In this document: positions 59,617-64,000 of the stretch, in pieces
Layout of the letters: each line of letters begins with the position of its first letter
How positions within the stretch are numbered: position 1 is the first letter of the stretch
From: an uncultured Pseudomonadota bacterium
Lineage (GTDB): Bacteria; Myxococcota_A; UBA796; SXON01
Reading direction: 5' to 3'
Length of the DNA: 64,000 nucleotides
Assembly (NCBI GenBank): GCA_903844155.1
Contig: CAIMSU010000341.1
Location: 62,001 to 126,000, forward strand
The notes under the pieces: generated by a model
What the model was told of the DNA's origin: nothing
The model's database searches: none
The model's input: only the letters and a program-made list of their open reading frames with translations
Translations under genes and position numbers: made by a program

Positions 59617-61383
59617 TCAGGGCGCGTTCGGGTCCGACGTCTCCGCATCGTCATCCGGCGCGGGCGGCAGGTTGGCCATCTGCGAGGCGGGTTTTGGCTC
59701 CCAGATGTCGCGGAGCTTGACCGGCCAGCCCGTCAACGTCCGCGGCCCGGGCGTCTTCAGCTTTCGCGCGAGGTGGTAGCCGCGCTCGATGCCGCTCCCG
59801 GGCTTGCCATCCGGAAAAACACCGGACTTCCAGTATTGTTGCTGCATGAGCTTGTGGATGCCGGCGACGCCTGCGGCGGGTGGGCAGCCGCGATCGCTGA
59901 TGTCCCAGAGCGCGATGAGCGCGAAGCTCGGGTCGTGGCCGGAGAGCACCGCGTAGTACGGCGCGTCCGTTAGCAGGAGCGGGTCGGGGAGGGCGCGGAG
60001 CTCCTCGATGAGCGCGTCGCCCTGCTTGACGTCATCGGCATTGGGCGTGTCCTTCTTGTAGTCCGAGTGCCCGATCCAGATCTGGGCGGCCACCGCGAAC
60101 GCCAGCGCCAAAGCGCCTTTTCCGTCACCCGCCCGTCGCACCAGCAGCGCCGGCCACAGCGCCTGCAGCCACATCATCGGCATGAGCACGTTCGTGTACC
60201 CGCCAACGTGCCCACGCATCAGCGAGGCCAGGAAGAACCCCATCAATGACACGAAGAACCAGTAGAAGAACCGCGGGCTCGTCGCCAGCGGCGTTCTTGC
60301 CCGTCCGCTCTGCACCAGCGCAACGACGATGCCGATGGACAGGAGCACGATCCACAGCGCGGTGATCGCGTAGTTGTTCACGAGCGCGCGCAGCCCCGGG
60401 ACCGCAAAGCCAACGACCGTCCCCAAGACGCCGATGCCCAACAGCCAGCCGCCAAGCTGGAGCATCGCCTTGCGCTGGCCAGCGCCAACCAGATCGCGCC
60501 AGTGCGCCCGCAGCCACACCCCCGCCGCGACGACCCACAGGATCGGCGTCGCCTGGAAAACCTCGATGCCACCGCCCGAAGTCTCATAGCGGAAGGGCTT
60601 CCAGGAGTGGATGTTCAGCGTTGGCCAGAAGCGGTTCGACACGATGCCGTGGTGCGAGGGCACCTCGAAGATCCACAGGAGGAACCGGCCATCCGTCCCC
60701 ACCTGCATGACCGCGATGAACAGGAGCGCCGGGAGCGCGGCGGCGAGCCCGAACCGCAGCGCCTGCGCCCTGCCATCGCGGTACCAGAGCGCGGCGGCGA
60801 TGGGGAAGCCGAAGGCGGCGACGTGGTGCTTGCAGGTGAAGGCGGCTGCGAGGAAGAGGCCCCCGGCGATGGCGCGCCCCGGCGTCGACCCGGCCGCGAG
60901 CACCAACGCCCACCCCGTCAGGCCGATGGAGACGCCGTCGATGCGGACGAGGTCGAAGAACGAGCCGCTGTCCTCGAACGTCCCGAGAAAGATCGCCGCG
61001 CAGCCGAGCGTCAGCCACCACTTTGCCCCAAGCTCGCGGGCCCCGAACATCAGCGCCGCCACGCCACTGAGCGTCCCGGCGATCGAGATCGACCGCCCAA
61101 GCGCGTAGCCGAACGGGAAGACCCTGGAGAACACCGCGACCAACCACGGATAGAGCGGCGGGTAGATGAACGGGATGTAGGTCGCGTCCGGCACGCCGTA
61201 GATCGCCTGCCCGTGCGTGAGGCGCAGCGCCGAGATCAGCGTCGCCCCCTCCATCCACTCGATGTCGTAGGGGTAGTTCGCGCGGATCCACCAACACTGC
61301 GCGAGCGTGACGATCTGCCAGATGGCCAGGCCCACGACGAGCACCTGGACCGCAAGCTGCGAGTAGCGGAGGGCGGGCGTCAT
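59617..61383 (-). CDS. GT-C-type integral membrane glycosyltransferase
   Basis: 588 residues with about 11-12 predicted helices. The first extramembrane loop has an acidic motif (YPYDIEWMEGATLI), and further sites include YPPLYPWLVAVFSRVFPFGY. This arrangement of first-loop D/E residues is typical of polyprenyl-phosphate-sugar-dependent transferases (GT39/ArnT/DUF2029 group). The C-terminal ~140 residues are soluble, ending in a Pro/Asp/Ala tail. It probably adds a sugar to lipid-linked or protein acceptors on the outer face of the inner membrane. The ATG at 61383 overlaps the stop of the PilB gene by one base (TGATG), suggesting a link with pilus or pilin glycosylation. Confidence 0.82.
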   Translation of the reverse strand: MTPALRYSQLAVQVLVVGLAIWQIVTLAQCWWIRANYPYDIEWMEGATLISALRLTHGQAIYGVPDATYIPFIYPPLYPWLVAVFSRVFPFGYALGRSISIAGTLSGVAALMFGARELGAKWWLTLGCAAIFLGTFEDSGSFFDLVRIDGVSIGLTGWALVLAAGSTPGRAIAGGLFLAAAFTCKHHVAAFGFPIAAALWYRDGRAQALRFGLAAALPALLFIAVMQVGTDGRFLLWIFEVPSHHGIVSNRFWPTLNIHSWKPFRYETSGGGIEVFQATPILWVVAAGVWLRAHWRDLVGAGQRKAMLQLGGWLLGIGVLGTVVGFAVPGLRALVNNYAITALWIVLLSIGIVVALVQSGRARTPLATSPRFFYWFFVSLMGFFLASLMRGHVGGYTNVLMPMMWLQALWPALLVRRAGDGKGALALAFAVAAQIWIGHSDYKKDTPNADDVKQGDALIEELRALPDPLLLTDAPYYAVLSGHDPSFALIALWDISDRGCPPAAGVAGIHKLMQQQYWKSGVFPDGKPGSGIERGYHLARKLKTPGPRTLTGWPVKLRDIWEPKPASQMANLPPAPDDDAETSDPNAP

Positions 61384-63197
61384 CAGTACAGGTGCGTCTC
61401 GTCGGTGACCGCGATGACCTCGTCGATGGTCGTCTCGCCCTTCGCGAGCTTCTTGATGGCGTATTCACGGAGCGTGAGCATGCCGTCGTTCACGGCCTCG
61501 CGCTTGATCTCCTGCGCCGTCGCTTTTTCCTGCACGAGCCGCTGGATGCGCGGCGTCATGCGCATCACCTCGAAAACGCCGGTTCGCCCGCGGTAGCCCG
61601 TCCCCCGACAGCGCGGGCAGCCGGCGCCGCGCTTGACCTTCAGTCGGCGGCCCTCAGCGCCGCGGATCGCGAGCAGGTCGATCTGCTCGGGCGTGAGCAG
61701 CTCTTCGCGCGCGCACGACGTGCAGATTTTCCGGACGAGCCGCTGCGCGACCACGCCAAGCAGCGTGCCGGACACGAGAAAGGGGAAGACGCCGAGATCG
61801 AGCAGCCGGGCGATGGCCGTGGCGGCATCGTTTGTGTGGACGGTCGAGAGGACGAGATGGCCGGTGAGCGCGGCCTGGACGGCGTTCTCGGCGGTGTCCG
61901 GGTCCCGGATCTCGCCGATCATGATGATGTCCGGGTCCTGCCGCAGGACGTTTTTTAGCGCGCTGCCGAAGGTGAAGCCGATCTTCGGCTGCATCGGCAT
62001 CTGGTTGAAGGCTTCGTTCACCATCTCGATCGGGTCTTCCAACGTGCAGATGTTCACGCGGGGCGAGGCGATGTGGTTGAGCGTGCTGTACAGCGTCGTC
62101 GTCTTTCCCGAGCCCGTCGGCCCGGTGATGAGCACCATCCCGTTCGTCGCCCGGATCATCTCGTTGTACTGGTTGAGCTCCGTCTCAAAAAAGCCGAGGT
62201 CGCCCAAGGGTTGTTTGAGAACCTGGGGGTCGAAGATGCGCAGGACAGCCTTTTCGCCGAACACGGTCGGCACCGTGCTCACGCGCATCTCCACCTCGGT
62301 GTTGCCGAGCGTGGCCTTGAACCGGCCGTCTTGCGGACGACGACGCTCGGCGATGTCGAGCCGGCAGAGGAGCTTGACGCGGCTGACGACGGCCGGGTGC
62401 ACACCCCGGGGCATGCGGTGGACGGAGTGCAGCACGCCGTCGATCCGCATGCGAACGAGCGCATCGTCGCGTTTGGGCTCGATGTGGATGTCCGAGGCGC
62501 GGTTGTCGAAGGCGTAGTTCAGCAGGTACCAGACGGCCTGGACGATCGGCTGGTCCGTCGCCTCCATCTCGCCGGCGCCCTGGGCCTTGTAGAGCGACTC
62601 CAGGTTGGAGATGTCCGGCAGGTCGCTCTGAAGGTCGGCCTCGGCGAGGCGCATCGACCGGCGGAAGCCGTGGAACTCGGCGATGACCTTGAGGATCTCC
62701 GCTTTGCAGGCCATCACCGGGCGGATGGGCTTCTTCTTGAACTGCGCGAGGCTGGCGAGCAGGTCGGTGTTCCAGGGATCGCACAGCGCGACGGTCATGG
62801 CGTCGCTCTTGTCGTCCACGGCGACGACCATGTGTTTTTCGGCGAACGGACCGCCGAACGCCTCGACGACCAGCTTGAAGTTGAGCTTCAGCGGGTCGAT
62901 GCGGATGAAGGTGTACCCCTCGTGCCGGGCGACGACCTCGGTGATCACCTCCTCGTCGCAGATCGGGCCCTTCTCGTCCTTCCGAAAGCGAAAGCTCGCG
63001 ATGAGCTCGATGTCGGAGATGGTGTAGCTGACGCGTTGTCGGCCCAGCAACCGCCGAAGCTCGGCGCGACGGTCGAGGAGCAGGTGCCGGGACTGCTCCT
63101 TTCCCCGGTTCAGCACGTCCTGCTTCTGGCCCGCGTGGATGTGCCCCGCCTCGACGAGCATGTCGAGGACATCGGCCAGCCCGGGGCCCTTGGCCAC
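61383..63197 (-). CDS. PilB/GspE-type assembly ATPase
   Basis: 604 residues from GTG at 63197, overlapping the stop of the upstream lipoprotein gene by one base (TAGTG). The longer ORF is shadow. An N-terminal MshEN-like domain is followed by the secretion ATPase core: TLGNTEVEMRVSTVPTVFGE, Walker A GPTGSGKTTTL, Asp-box LEDPIEMV, Walker B IIMIGEIRDPDTAENA and His-box LVLSTVHTND. The zinc-type cysteines CTSC ... CPRCRGTGYRGRTG are present, as in PilB/GspE. PilB drives pilus extension; GspE drives type II secretion. No other assembly genes are adjacent, so which of the two is unsettled. All active-site residues are present. Confidence 0.94.
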   Translation of the reverse strand: MAKGPGLADVLDMLVEAGHIHAGQKQDVLNRGKEQSRHLLLDRRAELRRLLGRQRVSYTISDIELIASFRFRKDEKGPICDEEVITEVVARHEGYTFIRIDPLKLNFKLVVEAFGGPFAEKHMVVAVDDKSDAMTVALCDPWNTDLLASLAQFKKKPIRPVMACKAEILKVIAEFHGFRRSMRLAEADLQSDLPDISNLESLYKAQGAGEMEATDQPIVQAVWYLLNYAFDNRASDIHIEPKRDDALVRMRIDGVLHSVHRMPRGVHPAVVSRVKLLCRLDIAERRRPQDGRFKATLGNTEVEMRVSTVPTVFGEKAVLRIFDPQVLKQPLGDLGFFETELNQYNEMIRATNGMVLITGPTGSGKTTTLYSTLNHIASPRVNICTLEDPIEMVNEAFNQMPMQPKIGFTFGSALKNVLRQDPDIIMIGEIRDPDTAENAVQAALTGHLVLSTVHTNDAATAIARLLDLGVFPFLVSGTLLGVVAQRLVRKICTSCAREELLTPEQIDLLAIRGAEGRRLKVKRGAGCPRCRGTGYRGRTGVFEVMRMTPRIQRLVQEKATAQEIKREAVNDGMLTLREYAIKKLAKGETTIDEVIAVTDETHLY

Positions 63198-63595
63198 TAC
63201 GGCGTGCCTGCGTCGGCCACGGTCACGTCCTCGGTGGCCTGGATGGTGCCATCCTGCACGAACAGGCTCGCCGAGCCTGGGACGGCCCAGGTCACGTTGT
63301 TGGCGTCGATCGTCGCCATCGTCGGCGGGTCGACGGTGACGTGCATGGCGCCGGTCAAGAGCGTGCTGTCGCACCAGATCAGCACGTTCCAGACATCGCC
63401 GACGGCCGGTGCCGGAATGGTGGCGGAGCCGTTCACGTGGATCGCAGGCGAGGGGCAGGAAAACGTGTTGGTGTCGGAGTTCCCGTGGGTGTCGACGGCG
63501 CCGGCGCTGTCGTCTGCTTTCGGGGCGCAGGCCTGCAGGCACGCGACGAGGGCGATGAGCGGCAGGGCGAGGCGACGAGGGGGCGCGATGGGCAC
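63197..63595 (-). CDS. Small lipoprotein of unknown function
   Basis: 132 residues from GTG at 63595 (MPIAPPRRLALPLI). The longer ORF upstream passes through the three-hairpin repeat and is not protein. Signal peptide and lipobox LQAC, a short Asp/Ser/Thr spacer (DDSAGAVDTHGNSDTN), and a ~90-residue beta-rich domain: CPSPAIHVNGSATIPAPAVG, DVWNVLIWCDSTLL and ASLFVQDGTIQATEDVTVAD. Two cysteines may pair. No family is recognised. It is coupled to the PilB gene by a one-base overlap and has copy 2 of the structured repeat upstream. Confidence 0.7.
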   Translation of the reverse strand: MPIAPPRRLALPLIALVACLQACAPKADDSAGAVDTHGNSDTNTFSCPSPAIHVNGSATIPAPAVGDVWNVLIWCDSTLLTGAMHVTVDPPTMATIDANNVTWAVPGSASLFVQDGTIQATEDVTVADAGTP

Positions 63596-63740
63596 GGGCG
63601 GGCTCCGGCGAAGGGGGCGGGCGCTGGGCCCGCGGGAGTCTATCGCGCGATTGCTTCCGGCCGATGCGGGCGCTCGGCTGCAAGGTTCCTTGTGCGCCCG
63701 CCGTGCAGCTGGCGGCCGCTCACAGTTGGATGAAACCCGC

Positions 63741-63906
63741 GGCCGGCCCGGACCTTTGCGCGGGCGGCCGCCGGTACTCCGGCGCTTCCGCCCGCGCAAA
63801 GTCGCGGCGATTTGGTACTCCAGATCGCCGTTAGGGCCCGGCCCGGGCGTAGCCGCGCCCCGCGTGGCGGAGGGGGGCGCCGGATAGGCGTCCCCCTCAG
63901 AAAAGC
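63741..63906 (-). repeat. Three-hairpin dispersed repeat, copy 2 (inverted)
   Basis: Reverse complement of the element at 24535-24700. It begins at 63906 with CTTTTCTGAGGGG and ends at 63741 with CCGGGCCGGCC. All three hairpins are kept. H3 is identical except for its loop (AGTA instead of AGCC). H2 has several paired changes that preserve pairing plus one C-A mismatch, and H1 has one A-C mismatch. It lies 145 bp upstream of the lipoprotein gene at 63595, in the same orientation relative to its downstream gene as copy 1. Confidence 0.9.
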
Positions 63907-64000
63907 GGGTAACGCTTTGATCTGAACGCGATCGGGCGAAGACCGTCACACCCAGTTTCGTAATAGTTACCCACCGGGCGGCGCGCCCGGCCCAGGGCCA
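63907..64000. other. Intergenic end of the window
   Basis: No gene, RNA or repeat is supported here. The sequence flanking copy 2 at 63907-63945 shares a short match (GATCGCGTTC, reverse-complemented) with the flank of copy 1, so the element might extend a little further. The 145 bp on the other side (63596-63740), which should hold the promoter of the lipoprotein-pilB-glycosyltransferase run, shows no clear -35/-10 pair. Confidence 0.4.

Overview
This is a 64 kb, very GC-rich bacterial chromosome segment, most likely from the Myxococcota or a related 'deltaproteobacterial' lineage. The main clues are secreted proteins with MopE-type calcium-binding repeats, a MYXO-CTERM-like C-terminal tail, an AgmX/PglI-like C-terminal domain, several large Ser/Thr kinases (two fused to ATPase and TPR modules), two CotH-family secreted proteins and dispersed type IV pilus motor genes. 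I see no prophage, insertion sequence with transposase, CRISPR array, rRNA or tRNA. Genes are packed tightly, and many neighbours overlap by 4 bp (GTGA or ATGA), which argues for translational coupling.

Layout. 1-2183 (-): start of a UbiA-type prenyltransferase behind a PEGA-tailed Ser/Thr kinase. 2411-3212 (+): Big2-type lipoprotein with a strong terminator. 3219-13001 (-): a long collinear set of pseudokinase-like tail-anchored protein, crotonase, fused monooxygenase/old-yellow-enzyme, PriA, a GspC-like PDZ protein and a CotH lipoprotein. 13068-16303 (+): ceramidase-like lipoprotein coupled to a deoxynucleoside kinase. 16310-21216 (-): peroxiredoxin coupled to a 1469-residue beta-propeller protein. 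21288-24505: MOSC protein facing an operon of membrane protein, four-repeat HTH protein, TetR regulator and DUF3052. 24799-28933 (+): secreted proteins including a second CotH protein. 28949-34927 (-): a 1613-residue MopE/beta-helix lipoprotein and a D-rich repeat lipoprotein. 34928-35504: repeat-dense non-coding DNA. 35505-38686 (-): glycosyltransferase, rhomboid protease, ribosomal protein L33 and a small exported protein. 38748-42956 (+): transaldolase-like protein and a kinase-ATPase-TPR protein. 43174-53051: lipoproteins, YbaK/ProX-type deacylase, second kinase-ATPase-TPR protein, YceI, GNAT and small membrane proteins. 53055-63595: a double PilT fusion, a three-gene coupled surface-protein operon, a GT-C membrane glycosyltransferase, a PilB/GspE ATPase and a small lipoprotein.

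Four observations stand out. First, the operon at 55443-59496 has a promoter-like sequence (TTGTCA, 17 bp, CATTAT) whose spacer is almost entirely a run of 13 G, the architecture known from phase-variable promoters. Second, a ~165 bp element at 24535-24700 recurs inverted at 63741-63906; it folds into three hairpins, and one stem shows compensatory base-pair changes between copies. Third, 53055-55229 encodes two complete PilT-type ATPases in one polypeptide. Fourth, 47314-47463 has a good promoter followed by a strong terminator about 115 nt later, with no gene between: a small-RNA candidate.

The encoded biology is mostly envelope and surface: lipoproteins, calcium-binding and adhesive repeats, pilus motors, glycosyltransferases and kinase signalling, with scattered housekeeping genes (priA, bcp, rpmG). 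All assignments rest on reading the sequence and recognising motifs; no database search was possible.
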